Source: Alentia gelatinosa
Taxonomy: Eukaryota > Annelida > Polychaeta > Phyllodocida > Polynoidae
Assembly: GCA_950022655.1 (NCBI GenBank)
Contig: OX465583.1
Coordinates: 70,567,152 to 70,631,151, forward strand
DNA length: 64,000 nucleotides
Direction: 5' to 3'
The position numbers and the translations under genes were made by a program. Within the stretch, counting starts at the first letter, position 1. The number at the start of each line of letters is the position of its first letter. Below are positions 30,946 through 40,504 of this stretch, piece after piece. The notes under the pieces were generated by a model. That model did not search any database. It was not told where the DNA came from and was given only the letters and a program-made list of their open reading frames with translations.

Positions 30946-31100
30946 GCACCCGAATATTCATTACGGGCACAGTGCGCCCGAATATTCATTACGGGCACAG
31001 TGCGCCCGAATATGCATTACGGGCACAGTGCGCCCGAATATGCATTACGGGCACAGCGTGCCCGAATATTCATTACGGGCACAGTGCGCCCGAACATTAT
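30946..31100. repeat. 28-bp tandem repeat, each unit palindromic
   Basis: Six copies of ACGGGCACAGTGCGCCCG plus AATATTCATT. CGGGC and GCCCG form a stem in every unit. Spacing is exactly 28 (30963, 30991, 31019). No spacers, so not a CRISPR array. Confidence 0.93.
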
Positions 31101-31562
31101 TTATACTGCACCCCTAGTAGCTGGTAGGATTTCATAGACGTTTCATAATATTTCATGGACGAATAATCTGCCCATTATTCAACACATCCACCAGAGGACT
31201 ACACTTATCCCTTAAGTATTCTTGTGCCATTTTCACTATGCAGCCACCAGACTATTGCACGTATTTCCGAGATATTCTCTGACGTATCTGCGGCACCTTT
31301 CTGCATGGACCACACGCTCTACCGTCACAGGTCCCTTCTTCATAGTCGCCCCCTCCCTTCCTTAACTTTAGTACAAACAAAGAATGGGGCCCAGTGTTTC
31401 CTAAAAGCAAAGAACACCTACCATAGTTAAAAACCAGCTTCAGAGATTGTGAATCTAGTCAGGGACTGGACGTATGTGTGATACACCGAATTGAGTCACA
31501 CTAAAGTTTCCGAGACAGCAGAATATCTTCTGTTGAACTTTTCGAGCAGTCCACCTTTATCC
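31101..31562. other. Unassigned; weak exon signal
   Basis: At about 31242 CCATTTTCACTATGCAG is acceptor-like and one plus frame is open for about 60 codons after it, to 31430 (SHQTIARISEIFSDVSAA start). No donor, poly(A) signal or family support, so not called. Confidence 0.3.
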
Positions 31563-31786
31563 AGGGGCCTGTTTAATAAACAACGATCGTGTATGAAGAC
31601 CCTTTTTTGTAACTCGTACAAGGGTTATCGTTTAATAATAGTTAAGTCTGTTGGTTATGACAGTATTAGCCGTCCACAAAGTTGTCAATAAGTGCTGAAT
31701 ACAGTTGACCCACTTCATTAGTGGGTTTCTATGGCGTACAGAAAAGGTTGTTCATGAAAGAGCCTAGATTATTAAATGGGCTCTCG
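31563..31786. mobile_element. Family P MITE, copy 1
   Basis: AGGGGCCTGTTTAATAAAC to GCCTAGATTATTAAATGGGC. Internal ACAAGGGTTATCGTTTAATA, TATGACAGTATTAGCCGTCC and GAATACAGTTGACCCAC. Confidence 0.8.
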
Positions 31787-31829
31787 CAACTGTATTTCGA
31801 TGTCGATATCTGCCATATTATAGGGCATA

Positions 31830-31945
31830 TCAACAGGGACTATCCTTTAGCTCTACAGTGAAAAGGGACTATTTTCCCGTATACCATGGTTTGAGGCTGT
31901 TTAACACAGATTTGAATCCGTATGCCATGGTTATAGTATCTGACA
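31830..31945. repeat. Q motif repeats
   Basis: TCCCGTATACCATGGTTTGA and TCCGTATGCCATGGTTATAG, related to 17130 and 56015-56115. Confidence 0.55.
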
Positions 31946-32047
31946 ATGTGTAGTGTGTTATTTTGTGGTTTCTTTTAGAAATGAGCTTAGCTCTTTTATT
32001 TTCACATTTTAGACACCATAGCTTGTTTGATTACAACATAACAGACT

Positions 32048-32530
32048 CATCTGTATCCAGTACAGAGCAAATAGAATGTTCATTTCAAATGAATAACAAT
32101 TAAAGGGTTAGGGTTACATTCATTATATGGATCGTTTCTGTAACCCACTTGCACCCAGTCAACTTGCTATTTATGCAACTGCCTATCTTGGATCCTAACA
32201 TATCAACCATCAGTGGGCCTTGAGGTATTTCTTTGGTCTAATGATTGGTCATGGTCAACTGGACCCACCTCTAAGTGCCTGAGACACTGACACTCTGCTC
32301 CTTTCCAAATATCACAGTAAATAGCACGTAGATACTGATGGGATAGCTTTTTTGCAGTACACTGGAAGTCCATATGTGACCACTCTAACCGTTAGGCAAT
32401 GTATAGTAGGCATGCAAGTACGCTAAAAAAAGAAGTAAAGATAGATAGCTTTTTTGCAGTATGCTGGAAGTCCATATGTGATCCCTCTAACCTTTAGACA
32501 ATGTATATAGGGCGTGCAAGCACGCTCTTA
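32048..32530 (-). repeat. Dispersed repeat N, copy 3, with duplicated end
   Basis: Reverse complement of 9895-10306. The segment GATAGCTTTTTTGCAGTA ... TGGAAGTCCATATGTGA is present twice (about 32340 and 32448). Confidence 0.8.
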
Positions 32531-32658
32531 TAAAGACAAGTCATAACATGCCTCAGTCCATCTATCAATGACTTTGGAGGTGTCTTGGGAATTTCAGACG
32601 TATCTCAAACCTTCATTTTTATTCAAAGATTATCTCATACAAAACATGCAGTTGATAC

Positions 32659-33346
32659 CACCCCTCTCATAAGATCTCACAGTCTCTAACTCGTATTCTG
32701 TACTCTCGCTACGCTCTATGGAACATAATTCTTAAGGAACTGGGCTTAAAGCCTTGAGAATCCACTGGCCTGCCTCCCATGCTTAACCCTTTCACAGCAG
32801 GAGGATGCCTTAAGGTATTACCGCTGTACGGCAGGAGGATGCCTAAAGGCATTACCACTGTACGGCATCTTTTTGTGGGTTTTTTTCCAAAATCATTTTT
32901 TTTCAAAATATGTAAGATGAATTCGCAAAATTCCTTCAGGTTATCAAAATCATTGATGTATTTAAGGGGTTCAATATCATCAAGAAATATGGAGAAATAA
33001 ATTGAATAAATCATCAGATTGTGGAGAAAATGGCGAAAATCACGGCAGAACACGCCTGCCATTCACACGTTCACTATGTAACGTCTCCCTGCCTCTAGTA
33101 TAGGCGAACGTCGATGGTGGCGCTGCCTCTGCTTTCCCGCCCGTGTGAGGCGTGCAGCCATTAAAGGGTTAAGACGTACATCAATGCAACCCAAAGATTC
33201 CTATAATCTTAATGATGCCACCTAGCGGGAATACTGTGTGCCAGTGGATTCTCAAGGCTCTAAGCCTAGTTCGCCAAGAATTATTCTCCCATAGAGCGCA
33301 ATGAGAACCTTGTACAGATTACGACTTAGAGAGTGTGAGAGGGGTG
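32659..33346. mobile_element. Family C (hAT-like) MITE containing a TTAA element
   Basis: CACCCCTCTCATAAGATCTC at the left and GAGTGTGAGAGGGGTG at the right. Flanks GTTGATAC and GTTGATAG agree at 7 of 8, an 8-bp target duplication as in hAT transposons. Its body is split at 32787-33168. Confidence 0.88.
32787..33168. mobile_element. piggyBac-like MITE nested in family C
   Basis: Starts CCCTTTCACAGCAGG and ends CAGCCATTAAAGGG, with exact TTAA on both sides (32783-32786 and 33169-33172), as in piggyBac-class insertions. An internal direct repeat GCAGGAGGATGCC occurs twice. No transposase frame. Confidence 0.8.
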
Positions 33347-33596
33347 GTTGATAGTTAGGAAAGTTAGGATTGATTGCGCTGTGTCGTACACTATTATCTT
33401 TACATTTATCTGTCGGGGCATCACATACTTAATACAGATGTGTGAATCCTAGAGCTGTTAATCTTACTTACCCCCTAAAATTGAGTTGGGATGCTTCTGT
33501 GTCTATGTGATAAATTAGACTTCTTCATTAGGTATAATCATAATTAGAATCAGGGCACAATGCCAATGTGAATTCAATGCTATGCTTGGAGTGCAC

Positions 33597-33752
33597 TAGA
33601 CTGGCTCCAGTCCCTGCATCCTTTGGCTACCCTCCTTACTAGGAAACAGATTCATGGGCATGTCGGAGAAGGATGCATACTATAATGAACTTTATTCTGA
33701 TTTTGATTAATCATTTAGTGAATGTTCATAATCAAAGACTTGAGCAAGTCTA
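33597..33752. mobile_element. Family A MITE, best-preserved copy
   Basis: TAGACTGGCTCCAGTCCCTG to ATCAAAGACTTGAGCAAGTC-TA, flanked on both sides by an identical 9-bp GGAGTGCAC. This defines the ends and target-site length for the family. Confidence 0.9.
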
Positions 33753-33857
33753 GGAGTGCACCTGTGGTAATGAATCTAATAAGTTATGTTATATATTATT
33801 TGGACCCACGCTCATATGGTAAACAAACAGGTTTGTGCGAGCCTTTGAATGATATAT

Positions 33858-34143
33858 ATCATCTCATCCCAGGTATTTTTCCGGATAGACTTAACATTGG
33901 GAACTCGTATCAAACGCCGGTTGGGTATTTAGAAAAAATAAATCAATGGGGGATTATGTCACAAATGTTAGCCCATTAGTCAATGTGAGGGGTGAGAAAC
34001 CTATTCAAGTTCGAGGTCAGAGCCCAAATCCATCTCGTTCGAATTGCTATGTAATTCACGCGGCTTCGCCTAGAGAACTAGTAGGTGATTCAAACTCGAT
34101 GGGATACGAGCTCTGACCCTAAACTTTCATAGGCTTCGTCTAT
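33858..34143 (-). mobile_element. Two-hairpin foldback, subfamily B2
   Basis: ATCTCATCCCAGGTATTTTT, TTAACATTGGGAACTCGTAT, GTGAGGGGTGAGAAACCTAT, core TTCACGCGGCTTCGCCTAGA, ending AAACTTTCATAGGCTTC. Confidence 0.82.
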
Positions 34144-34144
34144 A

Positions 34145-34310
34145 CTGTAAACCCCACTTAAGGGGACACAGTCCGTGCAAAGTGGCCCTTTAAGTGGGGT
34201 GACCCTTTAAGCAGGGTTAAAATGATCTAAACAAATTCTGTTCCGATTAAATTATCCCCTTAAGCGGGTTGCCCCCTTAAGCGAATTGTCCCAGAAGTTG
34301 GGTCTTACTG
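34145..34310. mobile_element. Tc1/mariner or pogo-like MITE
   Basis: CTGTAAACCCCACTTAAGGG and GAAGTTGGGTCTTACTG are inverted ends (complement CAGTAAGACCCAACTTC) flanked by TA. Internal CCTTAAGCGGGTTG motifs repeat. No transposase. Confidence 0.7.
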
Positions 34311-34312
34311 TA

Positions 34313-34805
34313 TGTGTGTAGGGTATTACCTGCCATGGAAACCAACTTATATAGTTGAGGCCAAGCCCTCTTTATTGTTGCTGTAAATTATCTACACATT
34401 GTAAAGATCTATGCAAATTGCAATGCAAAAACTGGACAACAATAAAGAAATTTGAAAAATAAAATAAAAGATTTGCCACTGCCCCTCAGATAAAGAAATA
34501 TCTACTGAGACGATAAAAAGGCCCTTGCTATGCTGTCGGCATTATTTTCCCATGGGTGGTACTAGAATGTATGGAGGTAATTGAAAAGACTATTTTCAGA
34601 TAAAGATCACTCGTTAGAAAGGCAATGACCGACAAAAGGGAAGATGCTTGTGCCCCAAGACATGCCACCAGTAAGGTCACCAGGCCAGCTAGGGATAAGC
34701 TGTAAGATGATTGCTCAGAACATACCAAACTTACATCTACAAACAAATAGCATCATAGATGTGGGCAACTTTCTCCTCCTAATAAATGAATTTTCCATCT
34801 TCCAA
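34313..34805. other. Ambiguous open region
   Basis: A minus-strand acceptor-like TCATCTTACAG at about 34710 precedes a hydrophobic frame (LAGLVTLLVACLGAQASS). On the plus strand an ATG at 34626 opens MTDKREDACAPRHATSKV to a donor-like GTAAGATG. The two are mutually exclusive and both weak. Confidence 0.25.
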
Positions 34806-34810
34806 ACGCT

Positions 34811-34870
34811 CTGTAAACCACTCGAGGTTGACGTCGTAATACACGTCAACCTCTCGTGGTTTACGGCTGC
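34811..34870. mobile_element. Family G perfect hairpin
   Basis: GTAAACCACTCGAGGTTGAC and GTCAACCTCTCGTGGTTTAC pair around GTCGTAATACAC. Copies or halves at 15775 and 49205. Confidence 0.85.
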
Positions 34871-34899
34871 CTGCCACAAAACCATCGATTATTGTCTAT

Positions 34900-35495
34900 G
34901 TATCCAGTGGCACCATATACCAGAACCAGTCCATAGATATAATTAGATTGATGATTAACGTTTGAAACTTAAAAGATATAAAGATTTCAGTACTTTTGTG
35001 CGTCATTCTAATTAATAGTACTGAGATTCTGGTAGTCCGTATTTTTAAGAGTTTCTTAATCTTATTATGTAAATATGCCATACACTATGACATTTAGCTT
35101 TGTGATTGTACATTACACAATACACTAGAGGTAATGCAGACGTGCATATTACAGATGGAAAAGAAAAAGGAGAAAAAATATAACAGTAAGAGATATGGCA
35201 TTGATGAAAAGATAAAAATGAATGTGTTGCTTTCCCTTTTCTTAGTGTGCAGAAGCAGTTATACTTCTTTAAGTGTTATTATTTAATTCAGAAATCCAAA
35301 GAAACATTCATGATCACTCTCTTAAATGCCATTAGCAAGATATTCCACAGTCGTGATTCATGTAAAAACGGAGAATAAGCTCTAAGTAAAATCATTCCCT
35401 TAGAGTTTAATCCCCTAAGTTTAATTCCCCTAAAATAAAAATCATCCCTCATCTCAGATCCATTGTGGCTAGATATAGCGCCAATTCATTTTCAG
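34900..35495. other. Unassigned AT-rich sequence
   Basis: Nothing recognised, apart from short repeats of TTTAATTCCCCTAAA near 35410. Confidence 0.4.
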
Positions 35496-35625
35496 CGCAC
35501 GATTCATGGGGATGTCAGCAGTTGGTTTTAACGCAATGGGTTCTTTACATTCCCAGCATGATGCAGTCAATTATCCAGAAGCTATGCTAGAGTTTCCTGC
35601 TTTGACTGTAGGATCGTGGACTTAA
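35496..35625 (+). CDS. Candidate exon cut by a family J insertion
   Basis: CCAATTCATTTTCAG at 35495 is a good acceptor. A frame entered with one base is open for 42 residues, reading ARFMGMSAVGFNAMGSLH and on through DAVNYPEAMLEFPALTVG to SWT. It ends at a TAA that is the first bases of the family J element (TTAA then AGGCATATC). Codon use is balanced. If real, the J insertion has truncated or redefined the C-terminus. It could also be a dead exon. No family is recognised. There is a second acceptor-like site (TTCTTTACATTCCCAG) inside it. Confidence 0.28.
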
Positions 35626-36139
35626 AGGCATATCGGACAATTTGCCTTGAAAATCAAAATCCATGTCATTCAAATGTAATGATCTATAAGTGTTGTCAGA
35701 CATATAGATAACTTAAAAATTGGGGGTCACCGTGTTAGTTTTGTTATCTAAATATCAGCATTATGATGATATCATAAAAGGGTATATATATATATAGGAA
35801 TTCTAAAAAGTTTGTTTTCACATAGTAAAACCCATGTCAGTTTCTTAAAACTTTCACAGATAATAGGAAATGTATAGTACTAAACATTCAACTTTTAAAA
35901 ACCATAGGCCATCAGCCTTATTTTTGAATGAATTGAGGAAAACCATATTTTTGAATATATTCCCTATGCAAATCAAGTAAATCTAAATGAGTCATATCAA
36001 AATTGGATAAACTGGACAAAACATTAAACTACTCAATTACAACTAGAATGAATCAGAAAAAATCAATCTTGACTGCTAATTTAAAAATATCTAAAAATCA
36101 CCAGGTGGCACCACTGTATATTACACGCCATGCCTTTAA
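35622..36139. mobile_element. Family J MITE, copy 2
   Basis: TTAAAGGCATATCGGACAAT to CACGCCATGCCTTTAA. Internal AAAATCACCAGGTGGCACCA near the right end and ATCCATGTCATTC near the left. Confidence 0.8.
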
Positions 36140-36427
36140 AGGCATATCGGACAATTTGGCGTGGAAATTAAAACCCATGTCATTTTTCTGAAAATTGAAT
36201 ACAATGATCTTTAAGTATTGTAGAGCACATATCTAACTTAAAAGTCGCGTAACGTAAATCAAGCACATGAAAAAGGCCCTATTTTACCTATTGGACCAGG
36301 TCCAAAAAATCAAATTTTTCCTCTTTTGAGTATCGAATATGCCACAAATCACCAATTTCAATGTATGAATGGGAATATTTGAAAACCCCCAGGCGGCGCC
36401 ACTGTAAATTGCAGGCTATGCCTTTAA
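36134..36427. mobile_element. Family J MITE, copy 3, abutting copy 2
   Basis: TTTAAAGGCATATCGGACAA to GCAGGCTATGCCTTTAAA. It shares the TTTAAA junction with copy 2, so the two lie in a head-to-tail pair. Confidence 0.8.
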
Positions 36428-37015
36428 ATCTATTTTCAATAGTTCTCTTTGCTCTGCTCCAAACAGAAGCAGGCCTGAAACCCAGCCATGCGTGTCGCTC
36501 TTAGCAGAGGAAGAAAAGGTCAGGGAATGTGCAACATAACTACTCTTTCACCGTTATTTATTCGTCTTATATGTGAATTTTTTTTCTCGTCGACATAAAG
36601 GGTGGCAGCAATGTGTGACCTACACCATGGCAGCATCGCTGGATGGCTCTCATACAAAGCATCTCCTCTAAAGGGCTCAGGATCTGCCTGCTGATATAAA
36701 AGCTTGATTAATTGCTATCTTCACCTTACATTCTGCTCACGCTGTACACGATAAGGAATTCCTCAATCATGCATTTTTTTTAGTTCTGTCATTCTCGCAC
36801 CCCAGACATATTGGTGGTAACTTATTTCCTTATTTATTATCGTATCGTATACTGACCTATATTTAGCAGTTATGGTCCGAAGGGCCGATACCGATTTCGA
36901 TATGGGATGGGACGAGTTCGTGGCGGGAGTGGTGTAGTGATACAAACGGGCTAAGGTCAGAAAATCGGCGTAGTAATTCTGTACTATTTGCCTTTTTATT
37001 TAAAAACAAACAAAA
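36428..37015. other. Mostly unassigned; repeat edge
   Basis: 36860-36990 has TAGCAGTTATGGTCCGAAGG, GATGGGACGAGTTCGTGGCG and GTGTAGTGATACAAACGGGC, recurring at 37380 and 38410-38475, so it belongs to a dispersed repeat. Confidence 0.4.
36620..36687 (-). CDS. Very tentative small exon
   Basis: On the minus strand CTTTTATATCAGCAG is followed by 68 bases that end TGGTGTAG before GTCACA. One frame reads ADPEPFRGDALYESHPAM and on to LPWC. Short, with a weak donor, so it may be open by chance. Confidence 0.13.
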
Positions 37016-37017
37016 AA

Positions 37018-37098
37018 ATGATTCCCCGTCGCCGGGGGTCGTACCCTCGATACTGAGGTCAACGTACCGACACTTTAACCACTACGCCACCAAATGCG
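37018..37098 (-). other. tRNA-like sequence (SINE head, second type)
   Basis: The minus strand reads TGGTGGCGTAGTGGTTAAAG (box A-like TGGCGTAGTGG) and GGGTACGACCCCCGGCGACG (box B-like). Stems are imperfect and the context is repetitive, so it is a tRNA-derived repeat head, not a functional tRNA. Confidence 0.5.
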
Positions 37099-37428
37099 TT
37101 GCTCTACCAATTGCTAATATAGGTGATATAACAGAGATATAATCAAATTTCTATTCAACCGTTTTCAATTTGGAAAAAATAGATATTTCATTATTTTCAG
37201 TGTTTTTCCCCTTAATTCTACTGTGATTCCAGCACTTTGAATTTAGGATATCGAAGGAAAACAAAATGGCCGCCGATCTCTCTTGTCACGTCAGGCAGAA
37301 ATAGTTCCGGGAGTGCCATACAAAAAATAATATGGAATGGCATGTATGGCACTGCTCAGACGGAATATGTATATAATAATTAGCGGTTATGGCCTGAGGA
37401 GTAGATATAGTTCTCGATATGGTATGGT

Positions 37429-37759
37429 TTGTTTGTTTTAGTAGTTTAACGTCCAATTTGTTCAATTAGACTTACTTTGTGTTTGATCGAATTCCCACAC
37501 CACATAGACATGGTATGAGAAGGATTGGCCTTTGATATAGCAGTAAATCTACCACTGCTGGGGATGAAGTAGAAAAGTGGCTGTACACCACACCACATAG
37601 ACATGGTATGAGAAGGATTGGCCTTTGATTTAGCAGTAAATCTACCACTGCTTGGTGTGAAGGAGAAAAGTGGCTGCAGTAGGACTCAAAGCAACAAAGA
37701 CCAACAACCTTGAGATTACAAGTCCAGTGCTCTTTACCACTGAGCTAACTCCCCACCCC
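37429..37759 (-). mobile_element. tRNA-derived SINE, copy 2
   Basis: The minus-strand head GGGGTGGGGAGTTAGCTCAG, TGGTAAAGAGCACTGG contains box A. The body repeats AGCAGTGGTAGATTTACTGC and CATACCATGTCTATGTGGTG twice (about 80-bp units). The tail GAACAAATTGGACGTTAAAC is followed by A-rich sequence. Box B is degenerate. Confidence 0.8.
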
Positions 37760-37809
37760 AGTCGCTTTAGTTCTGAGGAGGCAAAGCGACCAAGAGGGTG
37801 AACAGATTG

Positions 37810-38232
37810 GTAATACAGGTGTTGCCGTTCAGCACCGCCTAACGGCCCACTGTGTAGTAACGCGGCCGCTCGGACAAACCAGCCGGCTCCAGCCACATGC
37901 CCATAGAGCCACACAGTAATCACACCTAAAGTGTGAACGGTGGTGTGATTACAGGAGTGTTGTTTTTTGACAGATTAAATTGTTGGAGCAAACTCGGGTA
38001 TTGTATCAACGAGTCTGAGCTGTCTAAACTTTATAGTTGATAATTCTTTTGGTTTTAATTAAGAGAAAGATAAGCATATAAGAGCTAGGCCTGCCAATGT
38101 ATTAATGGCTATTCAATTTTGGTGATCCTATGTTATCTATGCTATATCTAAAGTAATATTGAGGCAATATGCATGTGTGGCATACCAGATTTGAGCTGGA
38201 ATACCATAGAATACTATGCAATCGTTATTATT
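37810..38232 (+). repeat. Dispersed repeat M, copy 3
   Basis: GGTGTTGCCGTTCAGCACCG, AATCACACCTAAAGTGTGAA, GGTGTGATTACAGGAGTGTT and GAGCTGGAATACCATAGAAT. Collinear with 17925-18312. Confidence 0.85.
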
Positions 38233-38309
38233 TCTCTGGAAATAATGTAGGTGGGTATTATGAACGTATTACGCTCATAAATTCAGCAATCCAATGCTAA
38301 AGTATACGT

Positions 38310-38784
38310 TGCCAGGTGAATGTTTGGCTTCAGCCTTGGCGTAACCAAGCAGATAAGGTGCGACACCAACCTACGGAAAAAGGCCTATTGCTGTCCACCC
38401 CAGCAGACCTTAGATGGTATGGGACGAGTTCGTGGCCGGAGGGGTGTAGTGATACAAACGGGCTACGGTCAGAGATTTGTCGTAGCTGAACCACTGGTTC
38501 TAGCATTTTTGTTATTACATTACATAGGAATTATGTTCTAAAACTAAGCAGATTACACTGTAAAAATGGCTTTTTTTGCTGTGGCTAGGGTAACAATTAC
38601 AGCATTGATAATTGTAGACCCCCGGACCTGAGAACCTAGAGGAGAGCGATTATGATGCTTGTGACAAGGCTCCAACATGGCAACAACATGGCTATGAAAA
38701 AAAATTCAGAATACTGAAAAACTTGGTTTCATAGAATCTCAAAGTACAAAGCCAAAACACCACATCGTGGCTGTGACAGAAGGT
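38310..38784. other. Repeat edge and unassigned sequence
   Basis: 38400-38480 matches the 36885-36960 phrase GGGACGAGTTCGTGG. 38560-38780 is not recognised. A run of about 30 open codons at 38640 occurs in two frames and is not called. Confidence 0.35.
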
Positions 38785-39206
38785 TAAAGGCGGACGTCCA
38801 CCAACCACGACAAGGGTACGACAAGATCCACGACAGACCTACGATTGGAAGGCTTGTCGTATCCTTGTCATGGTTGGTGGACCCCAGTTCCCGACAAGAG
38901 TCTACAACAAGGCCACGATAGGCTGCGAGTGGAAGGTTGTCGGGAGCATTCCGACAAGGTTACAACAAAATCAAACATGTTCTATTTTTCCCACGACTGG
39001 ACCTTTGTCGTGGAGTGTCATGGAGTGTCAGGAGCCTGACGCAGAGGTCTACGATAGTAAATTTTGGTGGAGCGTGCACTTCCCAACACCCTCCGACAAC
39101 GCTGTTGTAAAGCCCCCCTTCTTACGACAAGACCACAACAAGTGGCGATTGGAACTTTCTTGTCGCCGATTGTCGTAGCCTTGTCTTGGTTGGTGGACGC
39201 TCCCTT
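38785..39206. mobile_element. Family H MITE, copy 2
   Basis: AAAGGCGGACGTCCACCAAC to TTGGTTGGT-GGACGCTCCCTT with GGGCTTGTCGTATCC-type internal repeats. Inverted relative to copies 1 and 3. Frames at 38845-39218 translate it. Confidence 0.88.
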
Positions 39207-39409
39207 AATACATTTCATGTCATAGTGTGTCGGAAACTTGTCATAATGTAATTGGAGCTCAGTGGGTTGCTAGCCCTTACCATCATCCTCAGATATAGGT
39301 TAAGGCGATATACATGGCCTTAATATGTGGAGTGAGGGAAGGTGTTTTGTCACTCTTCCGCGGTGACTCATAATGATAGTTTACTTATGGTACTTTTCTT
39401 CCTCAACAG

Positions 39410-39452
39410 TATTTGTCCGGAAAGTGAAAGTCAATTCTCCACATTCAGGAAA
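39410..39452 (+). CDS. Candidate internal exon 1 of a pair
   Basis: Preceded by TACTTTTCTTCCTCAACAG, the strongest acceptor-like tract in the window, and ended by GGAAA before GTAACGG. In the frame entered with two bases it reads FVRKVKVNSPHSG and leaves AA. Those two bases join the single A that starts 39840-39942 to give AAA (lysine), so the pair is phase-compatible. Length 43 bases. The intervening sequence is an intron-sized 387 bases containing a B3 foldback. Unknown protein. Confidence 0.3.
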
Positions 39453-39469
39453 GTAACGGTTGTGGGTGT

Positions 39470-39770
39470 TTAGAGAAGAAACCAACAAGTCTTTGTCGTC
39501 ATTCTCCACGAGTTTGATGCGGAGTGATATGAACGAGGCGACAGCCGAGTGAATATCACTTAGCATTCAAATGAGTTGCATAATGACTTCTTTGACCAAA
39601 ACGAGTTACCTTTCTGTATTTATCTCACCCATGTGCACACTAAATGAGTGGACGATGCACAGGATATAGACCATGGAGAATGGACTGCAATACTCGTAGA
39701 GGCATGGAGAACGAGTTCCCAATGTAAAGCCTATGGGATAAGAATACCAGGGGTGGGATAATGCCAACAA
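39470..39770 (+). mobile_element. Two-hairpin foldback, subfamily B3
   Basis: GAGAAGAAACCAACAAG, TGATGCGGAGTGATATGAAC, core GAGGCGACAGCCGAGTGAAT, ATTTATCTCACCCATGTG, ending AATACCAGGGGTGGGATAAT. The cleanest copy of the subfamily. Confidence 0.88.
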
Positions 39771-39839
39771 GGTGCTGTGAGCAGTGGTCTGAGGGACATC
39801 TGGTGGGCAGGGGGTGAACTAACCCTTCTCTGTTATTAG

Positions 39840-39942
39840 AACGGTAGAATGGCCACCACCTCTGTCTCCACGGGGTTACAGCAGACAGAGTCAGTACATT
39901 ACCGATACTACACCCCTAGTAGCGGCTATAATCTTAGCCTAG
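39840..39942 (+). CDS. Candidate exon 2 of a pair, stop and poly(A) signal from a TE
   Basis: ACTAACCCTTCTCTGTTATTAG is a strong acceptor. After one base the frame reads TVEWPPPLSPRGYSRQSQ, then YITDTTPLVAAIILA, to TAG at 39940-39942 (33 residues). The last four codons and the stop lie in the B1 foldback that begins at about 39928, and its AATAAA at 39943-39948 directly overlaps the 3' end. A second frame (MATTSVSTGLQQTESVHY) is also open. If real, the gene end has been rewritten by the transposable element. Confidence 0.32.
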
Positions 39943-40190
39943 AATAAACGTCCATAGGCTTAACATTAGGAACTCGTTCTCAACAGGCTTGCGAGTACGG
40001 TAACTTATTCTCAACGAGTGATAAAGAGATTAATATTTTCAGGCTAAGATAAAATCATTTTCGTGCTTGGTCTGAGTTCCCATTTGCCATCTCGTTTGGA
40101 GTGCTTCAGAATATTCACTCGGCTATTGCCTCGTTCATATTACTGCACACTCCAAACTCGATGGCAAACGAGGACACAGACCAAACACTC
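39928..40190. mobile_element. Two-hairpin foldback, subfamily B1
   Basis: ATAATCTTAGCCTAGAATAA, CTTAACATTAGGAACTCGTT, CTCAACAGGCTTGCGAGTAC, TTCAGGCTAAGATAAA, then GCTTGGTCTGAG with arms CTCGTTTGGAGTGC and GCACACTCCAAACTCGA around ATTCACTCGGCTATTGCCTC. Confidence 0.87.
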
Positions 40191-40205
40191 ATCAGATTCA
40201 TTCTT

Positions 40206-40504
40206 ATCATCTCACCCCAGGTATTTTTTCTCCATAGACTTAACATTGGGAACTCTTATCCAACGCCCATGAGATATTTAGGAAAAATATCCAATGGTGG
40301 ATTATGTCACAAATGTTAGCCCATTAGTCAATGTGAAGGATGAGATAAATTCAGAAACCTATGAATTCAAGGTTTGGGTCAGAGCTCGATCCAATCTTGT
40401 CTGAATAGCTACTTAATTCACGTGGCTTTGCCTTGTGAATTACTACGCGATTCAAACTCGAAGGGATACAAGCTCTGACCCTAAACTTTCATAGGTTTCC
40501 ACTA
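40206..40504 (-). mobile_element. Two-hairpin foldback, subfamily B2
   Basis: ATCTCACCCCAGGTATTTTT to CTTTCATAGGTTTCC with core CACGTGGCTTTGCCTTGTG. It lies 15 bases from the B1 copy at 39928-40190. Confidence 0.85.

Noticed and set aside
30946..31100. CRISPR-like palindromic repeats
   Set aside because: Units are directly contiguous at 28 bp with no unique spacers, and the sequence is eukaryotic.
34528..34746. Hydrophobic minus-strand exon (LAGLVTLLVACLGAQASS)
   Set aside because: A competing plus-strand reading of similar quality occupies the same bases and neither has both splice sites.
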